Positions 1 to 8,788 of a DNA stretch of 64,000 nt are shown here, one piece after another. Under the pieces are notes generated by a model, which was not told the origin of the DNA, searched no databases, and saw nothing but the letters and a program-made list of their open reading frames with translations. Both the position numbers and the translations under genes were made by a program. The stretch's first letter is position 1. Each line of letters starts with the position of its first letter. Source of the stretch: Christiangramia lutea (lineage in GTDB: Bacteria > Bacteroidota > Bacteroidia > Flavobacteriales > Flavobacteriaceae); assembly GCF_022489035.1 (NCBI RefSeq), contig NZ_JAKVTV010000001.1, forward strand, positions 744,001-808,000, given 5' to 3'.

Positions 1-666
1 ATAGCCGGAGCTTACCGAATGGGAATGGGTAGCGAGATCTTTGCTAATCACGGAATCGATGGTTTTTACCTACAGGATTTGTTCAGGTTTGAACCCGAAT
101 TGTATAAAATGATGAGTCAGTCCATTGAAATGGGAAGAGCCTTCATTATAAAAGACTACCAGCAGAAGCCAATGCCGCTGTTCCTTCTATGGAAAGGAAT
201 TGTTCACTGTACTCTGAGGTTTCCAGAGCATAAATACCTGATTGGAGGGGTGACCATTAGTGATAAGTTCAGTAATTTTTCAAAGTCATTGATGATCGAA
301 TTCATGAAATCGAATTATTACGATCCTTATGTGGCTCAATATGTAAGGCCAAAAAAGGAATTTAAGGTAAAACTGGAAGATGCAGACAAAGACCTGGTTT
401 TTGATGAAAGTGAAGCCGATCTAAATAAATTCGACAAGATCATAGACGAACTTGAAACTGAAAACCTGCGTCTGCCTGTACTCATCAAAAAATACATCAA
501 ACAGAATGCGAAAGTAGTGGCGTTCAATGTAGATCCTTTATTCAATGATGCTGTGGACGGCCTCATGTACATTAGAATTGCCGATCTTCCTGAAAGTACG
601 GTAAAACCGGTTATGGAAGAATTTCAGAAAGAACTGGAAGAAAGAGCCGCCGCGAACGGGAAATAA
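1..666 (+). CDS. C-terminal part of an OlsB/OlsF-type N-acyltransferase (5' end outside window)
   Basis: The reading frame is open from base 1 (I-A-G-A-Y-R-M...), so the true start is upstream and 221 residues are visible. The visible part has the pattern of the GNAT-like acyltransferase family that makes lyso-ornithine lipid: AYRMGMGSEIF, then FRFEPELY, then EMGRAFI with a charged segment, then LFLLWKGI and GGVTISDKF. In Bacteroidota this domain is often the C-terminal half of OlsF, whose N-terminal half is a PlsC-like O-acyltransferase; whether that half is present cannot be seen. The last 100 residues are charged and end in an Ala/Glu-rich tail. It would act at the inner membrane in aminolipid synthesis. 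Family assignment is from motif memory; the substrate is inferred. Confidence 0.72.
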   Translation: MAGAYRMGMGSEIFANHGIDGFYLQDLFRFEPELYKMMSQSIEMGRAFIIKDYQQKPMPLFLLWKGIVHCTLRFPEHKYLIGGVTISDKFSNFSKSLMIEFMKSNYYDPYVAQYVRPKKEFKVKLEDADKDLVFDESEADLNKFDKIIDELETENLRLPVLIKKYIKQNAKVVAFNVDPLFNDAVDGLMYIRIADLPESTVKPVMEEFQKELEERAAANGK

Positions 667-764
667 AAATTTCATTGTTAAGATACTGTTATTACTCGGT
701 TCATTCTGGGCAATCTTTGCATTCCTCCTTATCTTGTTAAAAGTTGAAAATTAGAATAAATACT

Positions 765-1418
765 ATGGAAAATATATTGATCGCCGGGGCTACCGGACAC
801 ACAGGAAAAAGAGTTATTGAGATCCTGAACAATTCAGAAAGCTTTAATCCTCTGGCTTTAATCAGAAAAGAAGAGCAAAGACAGCAATTTGAAGATATGG
901 AGGTTGAAGCTATAATTGGAGACCTGGAAGGTGATGTAAGCCATACCATGAAAGGGATCGACAAAGTGATCTTCGCAGCAGGATCTGGAAGCAGCACCGG
1001 AAAAGACAAAACCGATGCGGTAGATAGAGAAGGTGCCAAGAAATTAATTGATGCCGCTAAAAAAGCCAAAGTCAAGAAATTTGTGATGCTAAGTTCCATG
1101 GGTGCAGATGACCCTTCTAAAAATGAAGATCTTAAGCATTACCTGGAAGCTAAAAAAGAGGCAGACGAATATCTTATGGAAAGCGGACTAAACTATACAA
1201 TAGTTCGTCCTGGTGCCTTAACCGATGACCTGGGGCTGGCCAAAGTAAAAGTAGCTAAAGGTTCATTGAACGAAAGAGGAGAGATCTCCAGGGATGATGT
1301 TGCCTTTATCCTGGTAATGTCACTGGCAGATCCACTAGTTAAAAATGTGACTTTTGAAGCTATTGAAGGTGAAGAGTCGATTAAGTCTGCCCTTATAGAA
1401 ATCAGCGGACTTGGATAA
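765..1418 (+). CDS. NAD(P)-binding atypical SDR protein (NmrA/NAD-epimerase-like)
   Basis: A 217-residue Rossmann protein. The N-terminus has the glycine-rich loop G-A-T-G-H-T-G (residues 8-14) of atypical short-chain dehydrogenases, followed by a basic residue and an acidic residue after the second strand (IIGDLEGD). The segment KKFVMLSSMGADDP around residue 115 and YTIVRPG near residue 150 are typical of the YwnB/YhfK-like NAD(P)-binding subgroup. A longer version from a TTG at 744 is possible, but ATG 765 gives the normal start right before the first beta strand and is preferred. Substrate is unknown; members are often stress-linked reductases or non-catalytic NAD(P)H sensors. A strong hairpin terminator follows the stop by 19 bases, so the transcript ends here. 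Confidence 0.8.
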   Translation: MENILIAGATGHTGKRVIEILNNSESFNPLALIRKEEQRQQFEDMEVEAIIGDLEGDVSHTMKGIDKVIFAAGSGSSTGKDKTDAVDREGAKKLIDAAKKAKVKKFVMLSSMGADDPSKNEDLKHYLEAKKEADEYLMESGLNYTIVRPGALTDDLGLAKVKVAKGSLNERGEISRDDVAFILVMSLADPLVKNVTFEAIEGEESIKSALIEISGLG

Positions 1419-1436
1419 ATTAAGCCAGAACAAATT

Positions 1437-1467
1437 AAAAAAGCCAGGCATTTTGCCTGGCTTTTTT
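1437..1467 (+). terminator. Rho-independent terminator of the SDR gene
   Basis: An A-run, then stem AAGCCAGGCA / TGCCTGGCTT around a short T-rich loop, then a run of six T. It lies 19 bases after the SDR stop. Because the stem is flanked by A on one side and T on the other it could also stop transcripts from the minus-strand VOC operon. Confidence 0.88.
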
Positions 1468-1476
1468 GTTTCCGGT

Positions 1477-1537
1477 TGTCAAGCTGAACTTGATTCAACA
1501 TCTAATTATAAGATCCTGAAACAAGTTCAGCTTGACA
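1477..1537. repeat. Imperfect palindrome, likely dispersed REP-like element
   Basis: The 16-base arms 1477-1492 (TGTCAAGCTGAACTTG) and 1522-1537 are perfect reverse complements. The match continues inward with a few mismatches (TTCA, then ATCT against its complement), so nearly the whole 61 bases can fold on itself. The arm resembles the TGTCAwsCTGA.CTTGT.TCAGCATCT interspersed repeats that I recall from Flavobacteriaceae genomes. It sits between the convergent SDR and VOC genes, the usual place for such elements. There is no T-run, so it is not a classical terminator. Confidence 0.7.
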
Positions 1538-1541
1538 CCAA

Positions 1542-1946
1542 TTATTTTTCTTCCTTTTGATCTAGAAAAACCTTGTCTACCGGTTCCCAAAGTTCGATCT
1601 TATTACCTTCAGGATCCATGATCCAGCCGAATTTTCCATAATCATAGGTTTCCATTTCTCCCACAACCTGTACTCCTTCTTCTTTTAAGGTTTTCAGTAA
1701 TTCTTCAAGATTTTCTACCCTGAAGTTCATCATGAATTGCTTTTCTGAAGGTTTATAATAATCGGTATCCTCACTCATCGGGCTCCATTGAGTAGAGCAG
1801 TCATTTCCTTCTTTATCCTTCCACCAAAAGGTACAGCCATATTGATCTGTATTCAAACCAAGATGTTCATTGTACCATCTTTTTACATTATCAGGATCTT
1901 GTGCTTTGAAGAAAAATCCGCCTAAACCTGTAACCCGTTTTTTCAT
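1542..1946 (-). CDS. VOC-superfamily protein (glyoxalase/bleomycin-resistance fold)
   Basis: A 134-residue single VOC domain. Visible signs are the N-terminal GLGGFFFKAQDPDNVKRWY (beta strand plus helix with the D-P-D-x-V-K-x-W-Y pattern), the central TQWSPM and FMMNFRVENLEELL, and the C-terminal GKFGWIMDPEGNKIELWEP, which holds the Glu (in IELWEP) that usually ligates the metal. Such proteins are glyoxalase I-like lyases, dioxygenases or binding proteins; nothing here fixes the substrate. The start codon is only 5 bases after the stop of the 2-hydroxyacid dehydrogenase gene, so the two are one transcript and probably act in the same detoxification or 2-oxo/2-hydroxy acid pathway (inference). 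Confidence 0.82.
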   Translation of the reverse strand: MKKRVTGLGGFFFKAQDPDNVKRWYNEHLGLNTDQYGCTFWWKDKEGNDCSTQWSPMSEDTDYYKPSEKQFMMNFRVENLEELLKTLKEEGVQVVGEMETYDYGKFGWIMDPEGNKIELWEPVDKVFLDQKEEK

Positions 1947-1951
1947 GATCT

Positions 1952-2932
1952 TTATTTTTTATCGCCCTCACCAAATTCAGCAATGATCTTATCTGCGATC
2001 ACTGTGGCCAGGCCTTCGTGAGATTCTTTTGTCCATCCAGCTACATGCGGACTCAATAAGGTGTGAGGCATGAACATCAATTCCCTTAATGCTTCCGGAA
2101 TAGGATCTGCAGCACTTATAGAAACGTTCTTTTTATTGCCGAAAAGACTTTCAAAAGATGATTTTTCATATTCCAGCACATCCAATCCTGCACCAAGTAC
2201 TTTCTCTTCCTTTAAAGCTTCTACCAGGTCTGCAGTAACTACGCTTTTTCCCCTGGCTGTATTGATGAACCAAAACGGCTTTTTGAATTTACTTATAAAT
2301 TGCTTGTTTACCATCTGGTTGGTTCGCTCGGTTAGTGGGGTATGCAGACTTACCACATCTGCCTTTTCAAAGAATTCATCATAATCTACCTGGCGGGCAT
2401 TATCATCACCAATCCCACCTTTAATATCATAGAAAATAGTGTCTACCTCAAAACCCCTTAGTTTTTTGGCAAATGCCTTTCCCATATTACCATAACCTAT
2501 GATCCCAACGGTTTTCCCGTCCAGTTCCACACCACGGTTTTCTTCACGATGCCATAAACCTTCACGCACTTCCCTATCTGCCTTGTTGAGTCGGTTGAAA
2601 AGGGATAACAGCATTCCTAAAGCATGTTCTCCTACCGCGTTCATATTTCCCTCAGGAGCAGAAAATAGTTTAATACCATGTGCTTCGGCATATTCAACAT
2701 CTATGCTTTCCAGACCTGCGCCAACACGGGCGATAAATTTTAAATTTGGGGCAGCATCAATAAACTCACGGTCTATCTTATAGCGGCTTCGAATCACGAT
2801 GCCATCATATAAATGCTGATTTTGCAGGGTTTCTTCTCTTGATTGTTCGTAACCTTCAATATTATGGTGTCCTGCCTCTTCCAGTTTTTTCATCAGACTT
2901 GGATGATTGGTATCGGCATGAAGAATAATCAT
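1952..2932 (-). CDS. D-isomer-specific 2-hydroxyacid dehydrogenase (SerA-like)
   Basis: A 326-residue two-domain NAD-dependent dehydrogenase. The nucleotide-binding domain has G-Y-G-N-M-G at 146-151 followed by an acidic residue at the end of the second strand (FYDIKGG, Asp169). The catalytic Arg lies in FINTARGK (Arg227) and the catalytic His in SPHVAGWT (His296). The N-terminal substrate domain contains RVGAGLESID at 69-78. It lacks the C-terminal ACT domain of long SerA, so it could be a short phosphoglycerate dehydrogenase or a general 2-oxoacid reductase; no serC is adjacent. It heads a two-gene operon with the VOC gene and has a Bacteroidota-type -7 box about 70 bases upstream of its start. 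Confidence 0.85.
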   Translation of the reverse strand: MIILHADTNHPSLMKKLEEAGHHNIEGYEQSREETLQNQHLYDGIVIRSRYKIDREFIDAAPNLKFIARVGAGLESIDVEYAEAHGIKLFSAPEGNMNAVGEHALGMLLSLFNRLNKADREVREGLWHREENRGVELDGKTVGIIGYGNMGKAFAKKLRGFEVDTIFYDIKGGIGDDNARQVDYDEFFEKADVVSLHTPLTERTNQMVNKQFISKFKKPFWFINTARGKSVVTADLVEALKEEKVLGAGLDVLEYEKSSFESLFGNKKNVSISAADPIPEALRELMFMPHTLLSPHVAGWTKESHEGLATVIADKIIAEFGEGDKK

Positions 2933-3004
2933 TTTTCTCTCTTTTTCAGATTAATATAAAAATAGTTAATTCCGTCTCTCAATTCATTTAGAAAAACGAG
3001 CCTA

Positions 3005-3012
3005 CAAAGATA
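3005..3012 (-). promoter_or_regulatory. Bacteroidota -7 promoter box of the 2-hydroxyacid dehydrogenase operon
   Basis: On the minus strand this reads TATCTTTG, an exact match to TAnnTTTG. The predicted transcription start is near 3000, giving a leader of about 68 bases. At the 19-base spacing the -33 position reads TCG instead of TTG. Confidence 0.5.
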
Positions 3013-3051
3013 AAGAATGATACGGGTCCCCGAAAAAATAGAGGGATCTTT

Positions 3052-4401
3052 CTAAAAACCCAGGATGGTTTTAGCGAGATAAAAGAATACAAAGATCCCG
3101 AAAATATCATTACTGGTAGTAATAAAAGGACCTGTGGCAATAGCTGGGTCGATTCCCTGCTTATCAAGAATAATAGGTACGAAGGTTCCAATTAAGGCAG
3201 CAATAATAATTACAACCATTAAGGCAAGTGCGATGGTAAAACTTACAATTTGAGGTTGCCCTGCGATAAGACCGAACAAAATTACCAGTACACCTAATAC
3301 TAATCCGTTGATTAGGGTAAGACCTATCTCTTTTAAAAGTCGGTTAAAAAGACTTCCTCTCAGATTATCGTTCGCCAGACCTTGCACGATGATCGCGCTG
3401 GATTGAACTCCAACATTACCTGCCATCGCCGCAATTAGAGGAGTAAAAAAGAACAATTCAACATAATTCGCCAGGGCTTCTTCAAAACCTTTCATTACGT
3501 ATACTGCGCCCAGACCTCCAAAAAGTCCCAGAATCAACCAGGGTAATCGGGCTCGGGTAAGTCGCCAGATACTATCATCGGCCTCTACATCTTCCGAGAT
3601 ACCTGCGGCCATCTGGTAATCTTTTTCCGCTTCTTCCTTAATGAAATCCACAATATCATCGATGGTAATTCGGCCTACCAGGCGTCCCATTTCGTCTACC
3701 ACAGGAATGGCTTCCAGGTCATATTTTTGCATGATACGGGCCACTTCCTCACCCTCGGTATGTACATTAACGTAATCTACACTTGGAATATAAATATCAC
3801 TGATATTCGCATCACTGGATGCTGTAAGCAAGTCCTTTAAGGAAAGTCGCCCTTTAAGCTTATTCTTATCATCTACCACATAAATGGAGTGAACACGAGT
3901 AACATTTTCAGCCTGTTTACGCATTTCAGCCATGCAACCGGTAACGCTCCAGTTCTCACTTACCTTCACCAGCTCCTTTGCCATCAAACCACCGGCAGAA
4001 TTTTCATCATAACGAAGCAGCTCAACGATATCATCGGCGTGTTGCTCATCGCTCATTTCAGAAATTACATCCTGCTGTAGCTCAAGGGAAAGTTCAGAGA
4101 TGATATCGGCGGCATCATCGGTATCCATCTCGTTAAGCTCATCTGCGATCTCCTTTGGAGAAAGACCTTCCAGGATACGTTCTCTTCGGTCTTCCTCCAG
4201 CTCCATAAGAGCCTCGGCAGTTTGCTCACTATTGAGAAGCCTAACAATATAAGTTGCTTCCTCAACATCAAGTTCAGTAAGAATTTCAGCAATATCGGCA
4301 TGGTGCACCTCTTCAAGGTGCAGAAGGATCTCCTCATCTTTCTTTTCTTCAATGAGGTACCTGATCTTGTCTATTAATTCATCACTTAGCTGAAATTGCA
4401 T
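3052..4401 (-). CDS. mgtE: Magnesium transporter MgtE
   Basis: A 449-residue protein with the full MgtE plan: an acidic helical N domain (residues 1-125, [15 protein letters not shown] and similar repeats), two CBS domains (about 125-250, [15 protein letters not shown] and [17 protein letters not shown]), a plug helix, and five membrane helices from about residue 280. The helix with [15 protein letters not shown] and the last one with [13 protein letters not shown] carry the conserved pore residues, including the Asp in TTSND. The cytosolic domains sense Mg2+ and gate the channel. An upstream TTG at 4410 is possible; ATG 4401 matches the usual start of the N domain. The start lies inside the end of ksgA (20-base overlap), which implies translational coupling. 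Confidence 0.93.
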   Translation of the reverse strand: MQFQLSDELIDKIRYLIEEKKDEEILLHLEEVHHADIAEILTELDVEEATYIVRLLNSEQTAEALMELEEDRRERILEGLSPKEIADELNEMDTDDAADIISELSLELQQDVISEMSDEQHADDIVELLRYDENSAGGLMAKELVKVSENWSVTGCMAEMRKQAENVTRVHSIYVVDDKNKLKGRLSLKDLLTASSDANISDIYIPSVDYVNVHTEGEEVARIMQKYDLEAIPVVDEMGRLVGRITIDDIVDFIKEEAEKDYQMAAGISEDVEADDSIWRLTRARLPWLILGLFGGLGAVYVMKGFEEALANYVELFFFTPLIAAMAGNVGVQSSAIIVQGLANDNLRGSLFNRLLKEIGLTLINGLVLGVLVILFGLIAGQPQIVSFTIALALMVVIIIAALIGTFVPIILDKQGIDPAIATGPFITTSNDIFGIFVFFYLAKTILGF

Positions 4402-5215
4402 ACGGCTCAATTTTTTGGGTCAGTTCAATAAACTGCTGGAAACTGAGTTGTTCCGGCCGAAGGCCAAATATAGCATCTTCCCTTAAATTATCGGGTAGAT
4501 TAAGACTTTTTAAACTATTGCGGAGAGTTTTTCTGCGTTGGTTAAAGGCAGTTTTTACCACACGAAAAAATAACTTTTCATCACAGTCAAGGCTAAAATT
4601 CTCTTTCCTTTTTAACCTCAGCACTCCACTATCTACCTTTGGAGGAGGATTAAAAACCGAAGGCGGTACGGAAAAGAGATACTGCGCCTCATAAAAAGCC
4701 TGGGTTAATACACTTAAGATCCCATAAGTTTTATTACCCTCTTTCTCACATATTCTTTTAGCCACTTCTTTCTGGAACATACCTGAAAATTCCGGAATTT
4801 GATCCCTCATTTCAAGCACCTTGAAAACGATCTGGGTGGAAATATTGTAGGGGAAATTACCAATAATGGCGAACTGCTCATCTTTAAAGATCTTACTTAG
4901 ATCATGCTTTAAAAAATCCTTTTCATGGATCCTACCTCGTAAATGGAGATAATTATTCTCTAAATATTCCACACTTTCGGTATCGATCTCGATCACATGT
5001 ATCTCTGCCTTTTTATCCAGAAGATATTTGGTAAGAACACCCATTCCCGGTCCAATTTCCAGTACTTTCTCGTAACCTTCATAACTCAAAGTATCAGCGA
5101 TCTTGGAAGCAATATTTTCATCGGTAAGGAAATGTTGCCCCAGATGTTTTTTGGCTCTTACATCACTTTTATCCTGCATGGATTGTTTATTATGGGAAGG
5201 CTTGTACTTTTTCAT
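4382..5215 (-). CDS. rsmA: 16S rRNA dimethyladenosine transferase (RsmA/KsgA)
   Basis: A 277-residue Rossmann methyltransferase that dimethylates the two adjacent adenosines near the 3' end of 16S rRNA during 30S maturation. The N-terminal [11 protein letters not shown] (22-32) is the KsgA signature; the SAM-binding motif I is [12 protein letters not shown] (51-62), and motif IV, which holds the target adenine, is N-F-P-Y at 120-123. The C-terminal small helical domain ([26 protein letters not shown]) is present, so it is full length. The first 20 residues are basic and variable; Met13 is an alternative start. It overlaps mgtE, a pairing I associate with Bacteroidota. Confidence 0.95.
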   Translation of the reverse strand: MKKYKPSHNKQSMQDKSDVRAKKHLGQHFLTDENIASKIADTLSYEGYEKVLEIGPGMGVLTKYLLDKKAEIHVIEIDTESVEYLENNYLHLRGRIHEKDFLKHDLSKIFKDEQFAIIGNFPYNISTQIVFKVLEMRDQIPEFSGMFQKEVAKRICEKEGNKTYGILSVLTQAFYEAQYLFSVPPSVFNPPPKVDSGVLRLKRKENFSLDCDEKLFFRVVKTAFNQRRKTLRNSLKSLNLPDNLREDAIFGLRPEQLSFQQFIELTQKIEPYAISAK

Positions 5216-5284
5216 AGGAAAATATTAGGTACTGTTAGAGACTATAAAAAGTCTCACTTAGGAACCGCTAAAGTTTTTCTGAAA

Positions 5285-5593
5285 CTACTGTTCAGTGATC
5301 ACTTCCAGCTCTGTTCTGAAAGCTACGAACTTACCTTCAAAAGCTTTAGATCTGGAGCGCATCTCGTTAGCGTTTTCAGAATAATAACTTTCTAGCATTT
5401 CTTTGCTCTCGGTAGTATACTGTACAGAATAAGTGATCCCACCCATGGGCTCCTGTACCATAACTTTAGTCATCAATGCTTTCTGAAATTTCTTTGTGTC
5501 CAGCATTTCGGGAATATGCTCTTCTTTCATCCATTTTATCCATTCATCATGAATATCTTCCTGAACGTTTATGGTGACGTTGTATATGATCAT
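5285..5593 (-). CDS. DUF4286 family protein
   Basis: A 102-residue ferredoxin-like alpha+beta protein. The N-terminus MIIYNVTINVQEDIHDEW, the HIPEML segment, GGITYSVQY and the end VAFRTELEVI are the DUF4286 pattern, a small family that is almost universal in Bacteroidota. No enzyme activity is known; the DUF4286 fold is related to antibiotic-biosynthesis monooxygenase-like dimers. It lies 22 bases after the TPR protein gene and may be co-transcribed with it. Between it and ksgA (5216-5284) there is a small hairpin at 5238-5255 without a clear T-run. Confidence 0.8.
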   Translation of the reverse strand: MIIYNVTINVQEDIHDEWIKWMKEEHIPEMLDTKKFQKALMTKVMVQEPMGGITYSVQYTTESKEMLESYYSENANEMRSRSKAFEGKFVAFRTELEVITEQ

Positions 5594-5615
5594 TACAAAG
5601 TTTTAATTTTCGGAA

Positions 5616-7400
5616 TTACTCTATGGTATCCCCGCGAAGCATCCGGTATTTTTTCCTGGCTTCAACAAAATAGATACTATCTGCAAAGTTAAAGATAATT
5701 TGCTCGTAAAAGCCCTTTGCCTTTTCCAGATCCTGAAGTTCGTTGGCATAAAGCTCTGCAAGGAAATAATGCGCATTATCGGCCAGGATATCATCCCCAA
5801 AAGAATTGATGATCTCCAGGTAGTTATGTTCGGCTTTTTTGAAATTCTTTTGCTCTTCGTACAGTTTCGCCTGACTCAAAAGAGCCTCATCCTCAATCTT
5901 TTCACCTTTATGATACACAAGTATGGAATCTAAGGCCTCAATAGCTTCCGGGTTTCTTTTCTGAAAAGAAAGCAGATCGGCATGGGCATATTTCTTTAAG
6001 GCTGTTTGCGTTGAATCTTCCAGGGAATTGTCACTAATCAAAAGACTTAACTCCATAGCATCGTTGGCTATCAATTGAGAAGTAGAGGATTTTAAAATAT
6101 CCAGCTGGGTTTTTGCCCATTCGAAATCACCTTTGTAATAACTCGTTTTAGCCACCTTAAACCGGGCATTCTGTGCCATCACATCATTCTTCACTAAATT
6201 CTGTACCTGTGAATAATAGATCAGGGCTTCATTGAATTTTTCCTGAACCACCAGGATATCGGCTAGTGCCATTTTTATACGTGCAGTTTCAAAATCTGAA
6301 TTCACAATTTCCGAAGTATTCTTCAGAAGGTCTATGGCCTGATCTTTTCGATCCAATTGAAAAGCGAGGAAATTAGCATAATCTATCTTCAGATTAATAG
6401 TTCCTTCGGTCTGAGGATATTCAGCGATAAGAGCTTTAAATTCATTTTCCAGAGTTTCGTAATCTTCAGGATTAGCCATTTCAAGTTCAAGTTTGACTAA
6501 AAAATGCCTGGCCTGAAGGTTGAAAATGGGAGAAGGTGATTCCCCGATCGCATAGGAAATGATCTCCTTAGCCGATTCATAATCCTTGGCTTCCTTAGCG
6601 ACAAATGCCAGGTTCAATATTCCCTGCAGGTTATTTTCACCTCTTTTATAGATGGCTCGTTCCTGAGCAAATGCTTTGCTGAAATCCTTTTGCTGAATAA
6701 AAAGCCAGCTAAGCATTTCGTTATACAGGAGGATAGGATTTTCCTGTAATTTTTTCAGTAAAAGTTTTCTAAGGATAATATTGGGCTCAGATTCAGCATC
6801 TTCTGTGATATACCTGTTGAATTCCCTATTGGCAAGTCCATAGAACTTCATGTCATCTTCAATAAGATCCAGATAATTACTGAACATCTCTTCGATCTTA
6901 CCCTGCTCCCCATATATACGGGCTAGTTGAAGATTAAAATTACGGTCTGAATTCATCTCCATGGCCCTTTCGTAAGACCTGGCGGCATAATCCAGAAGAT
7001 TGTATTGTTCAAAGCCCCTGGCGATGGAATAGGCATAATTAGGTCTACCCTCGATAGATTGTAAGGCTTCCTCATAGAAGCGCTCTGCTTTCTCCTGATC
7101 TTCCTGAAGTTCAAAATTATGACCCAGCTCAATGAGAATGGCCGGATTATTTGCAGTTTTATTGAGCCTTTCCACCAGAAGCATTTCGGCTTTCTCAAAC
7201 TCCTCCAGCTGCTGATGTGAGGAAACAAGCCCGTTAAATATTACAGGATTCGTTGGGTTCTCCTGATAAAGTCGCTCATAAACCTTTAGGGCTTTTTCAT
7301 ATTCGCCCTGATCAAAAAAATTCTTGGCCAGTTGTTCAGATTGAGCATAAAGCCCGCAACCGGCTATAAACCATAAAGCTATAAATAGAAAACAGCGCAT
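5616..7400 (-). CDS. Exported TPR-repeat protein
   Basis: A 594-residue protein with an N-terminal signal peptide (MRCFLFIALWFIAGCGLYAQ). Cleavage could be by signal peptidase I after the A-Q or, since I-A-G-C resembles a lipobox, by signal peptidase II at Cys15, giving a lipoprotein. The rest is a string of tetratricopeptide repeats: the first (AKNFFDQGEYEKALKVYERL) is canonical, later ones are degenerate, and a typical pair closes the protein (LYANELQDLEKAKGFYEQII). TPR proteins of this type are periplasmic or outer-membrane scaffolds; no partner can be named. The start codon lies inside a long inverted repeat that may control its translation. The signal peptide requires this start. Confidence 0.8.
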   Translation of the reverse strand: MRCFLFIALWFIAGCGLYAQSEQLAKNFFDQGEYEKALKVYERLYQENPTNPVIFNGLVSSHQQLEEFEKAEMLLVERLNKTANNPAILIELGHNFELQEDQEKAERFYEEALQSIEGRPNYAYSIARGFEQYNLLDYAARSYERAMEMNSDRNFNLQLARIYGEQGKIEEMFSNYLDLIEDDMKFYGLANREFNRYITEDAESEPNIILRKLLLKKLQENPILLYNEMLSWLFIQQKDFSKAFAQERAIYKRGENNLQGILNLAFVAKEAKDYESAKEIISYAIGESPSPIFNLQARHFLVKLELEMANPEDYETLENEFKALIAEYPQTEGTINLKIDYANFLAFQLDRKDQAIDLLKNTSEIVNSDFETARIKMALADILVVQEKFNEALIYYSQVQNLVKNDVMAQNARFKVAKTSYYKGDFEWAKTQLDILKSSTSQLIANDAMELSLLISDNSLEDSTQTALKKYAHADLLSFQKRNPEAIEALDSILVYHKGEKIEDEALLSQAKLYEEQKNFKKAEHNYLEIINSFGDDILADNAHYFLAELYANELQDLEKAKGFYEQIIFNFADSIYFVEARKKYRMLRGDTIE

Positions 7401-7428
7401 ATGTAAATATAAACATTTGCGCTGTTTT
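7389..7428 (-). promoter_or_regulatory. 16-bp inverted repeat covering the TPR gene start; possible serS terminator
   Basis: Arms 7389-7404 and 7413-7428 pair over 16 bases with one mismatch (core AAAACAGCGCA / TGCGCTGTTTT), loop of 8 A/T bases. On the minus strand it begins 18 bases after the serS stop and is followed by TTTTCTATTTAT, so it can terminate serS. The downstream arm contains the ATG of the TPR gene (7400-7398), so any transcript that starts upstream would carry that start codon in a stem. Confidence 0.6.
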
Positions 7429-7445
7429 TAAATATGTTAGTGAGA

Positions 7446-8717
7446 TTAATCTATTTTGTCAAATCCACAGTAAGGAACGAGGACATCAGGTATTTTTATT
7501 CCATCCTCGGTCTGGTAATTTTCCAGAATACCGGCAAGAACTCTTGGCAAGGCCAAAGCACTTCCATTAAGGGTATGTACAAGCTCTTTTTTATTCTCTT
7601 TGTTCTTATATCTCAGCTTTAACCTGTTTGCCTGGAAATTTTCAAAGTTAGAAACAGAACTTATTTCCAGCCAGCGATCCTGCGCAGTAGAGAAAACTTC
7701 AAAATCATAGGTAAGTGCTGCGGTAAATCCTAAGTCTCCTCCACATAATCTCAAGATCCTGTATGGCAATTTTAATTCCTTCAACAAACCTTTGATATGG
7801 CCTACCATATTATCAAGAGCAGCATAAGAATTTTCTGGAGTTTCCAGTCTTACGATCTCAACTTTATCAAACTGGTGCAACCTGTTCAAACCTCGAACGT
7901 GAGCCCCGTAGGAACCAGCTTCTCTCCTGAAACATGGTGTATAACCGGTACATTTCACAGGAAAGTCTTTTTCAGTCATCAGGTTATCACGGAACATATT
8001 GGTCATTGGAACCTCAGCCGTAGGGATTAGGTAAAGGTCATCTTCAGTCACATGGTACATCTGACCTTCCTTGTCTGGCAACTGACCGGTTCCAAAACCG
8101 GAAACTTCGTTTACGAGCAGGGGTAATTGATATTCAGTATAACCGGCTTCGATGGCTTTATCCAGAAACCAGGTGATCAATGCCCGTTGAAGCCTTGCTC
8201 CTTTTCCTTTATAAACCGGAAATCCTGCTCCGGTTACTTTATTCCCTAATTCAAAATCTATGATATCATACTTCTTGGCAAGTTCCCAGTGCGGAAGAGA
8301 ACCTTCAGCCAGCACCGGCACGTCTCCTTCTTTAAACACCTCCTCGTTGTCATCTTCGCTCATTCCTGCCGGAACAGAATCATGCGGGATATTTGGAATG
8401 ATATATAGCAAATTCTGAAGATCGGCAATGGTAGCGGTTAGTTTTTCAGAAAGTTCTTTAGATTCTTCTTTTAAACGACCCGTCTTTTCCTTAAGCATAT
8501 TGGCCTTTTGATGCTCACCGTTCTTAAACATAAGTCCAATCTCCTTGGACATTTTATTGGAACTGGCAAGTGTATCATCAAGTTTCGCCTGGGTAGACCT
8601 TCTGGTCTCATCCAGGGTTAAAACCTGTTCGAAAATATCTGAAGCATCAAAATTCCTTTTTTTAAGGGCTTTGATGTATTCTTCTTTATGCTCTGCAATC
8701 TTTGATACCTGTAACAT
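7446..8717 (-). CDS. serS: Seryl-tRNA synthetase
   Basis: A 423-residue class II aminoacyl-tRNA synthetase that charges tRNA-Ser. Residues 1-110 form the long antiparallel coiled-coil arm that binds the tRNA variable arm. The catalytic core has motif 2 (TPCFRREAGSYG... LHQFDKVE) and motif 3 near the end (LNGSALALPRVLAGILENYQ) with the motif-3 arginine. The TAEVPMTN segment is the serine-site signature TxE. Length matches the bacterial enzyme. Start ATG 8717 is supported by a -7 box (8762-8769) and a 38-base leader. It is separated from the HTTM gene upstream by 71 bases. Confidence 0.97.
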   Translation of the reverse strand: MLQVSKIAEHKEEYIKALKKRNFDASDIFEQVLTLDETRRSTQAKLDDTLASSNKMSKEIGLMFKNGEHQKANMLKEKTGRLKEESKELSEKLTATIADLQNLLYIIPNIPHDSVPAGMSEDDNEEVFKEGDVPVLAEGSLPHWELAKKYDIIDFELGNKVTGAGFPVYKGKGARLQRALITWFLDKAIEAGYTEYQLPLLVNEVSGFGTGQLPDKEGQMYHVTEDDLYLIPTAEVPMTNMFRDNLMTEKDFPVKCTGYTPCFRREAGSYGAHVRGLNRLHQFDKVEIVRLETPENSYAALDNMVGHIKGLLKELKLPYRILRLCGGDLGFTAALTYDFEVFSTAQDRWLEISSVSNFENFQANRLKLRYKNKENKKELVHTLNGSALALPRVLAGILENYQTEDGIKIPDVLVPYCGFDKID

Positions 8718-8761
8718 AAGGCCGTATTATTTAATTTGCCGTTCTACTTTTTTCTAAGCAG

Positions 8762-8769
8762 CAAATGTA
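8762..8769 (-). promoter_or_regulatory. -7 promoter box of serS
   Basis: Minus-strand TACATTTG matches TAnnTTTG exactly. It is 45 bases upstream of the serS start and lies in the gap after the HTTM gene, so serS has its own promoter. No TTG is found at the -33 spacing. Confidence 0.5.
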
Positions 8770-8788
8770 ACAAAAGCAGGGAAGAAAT

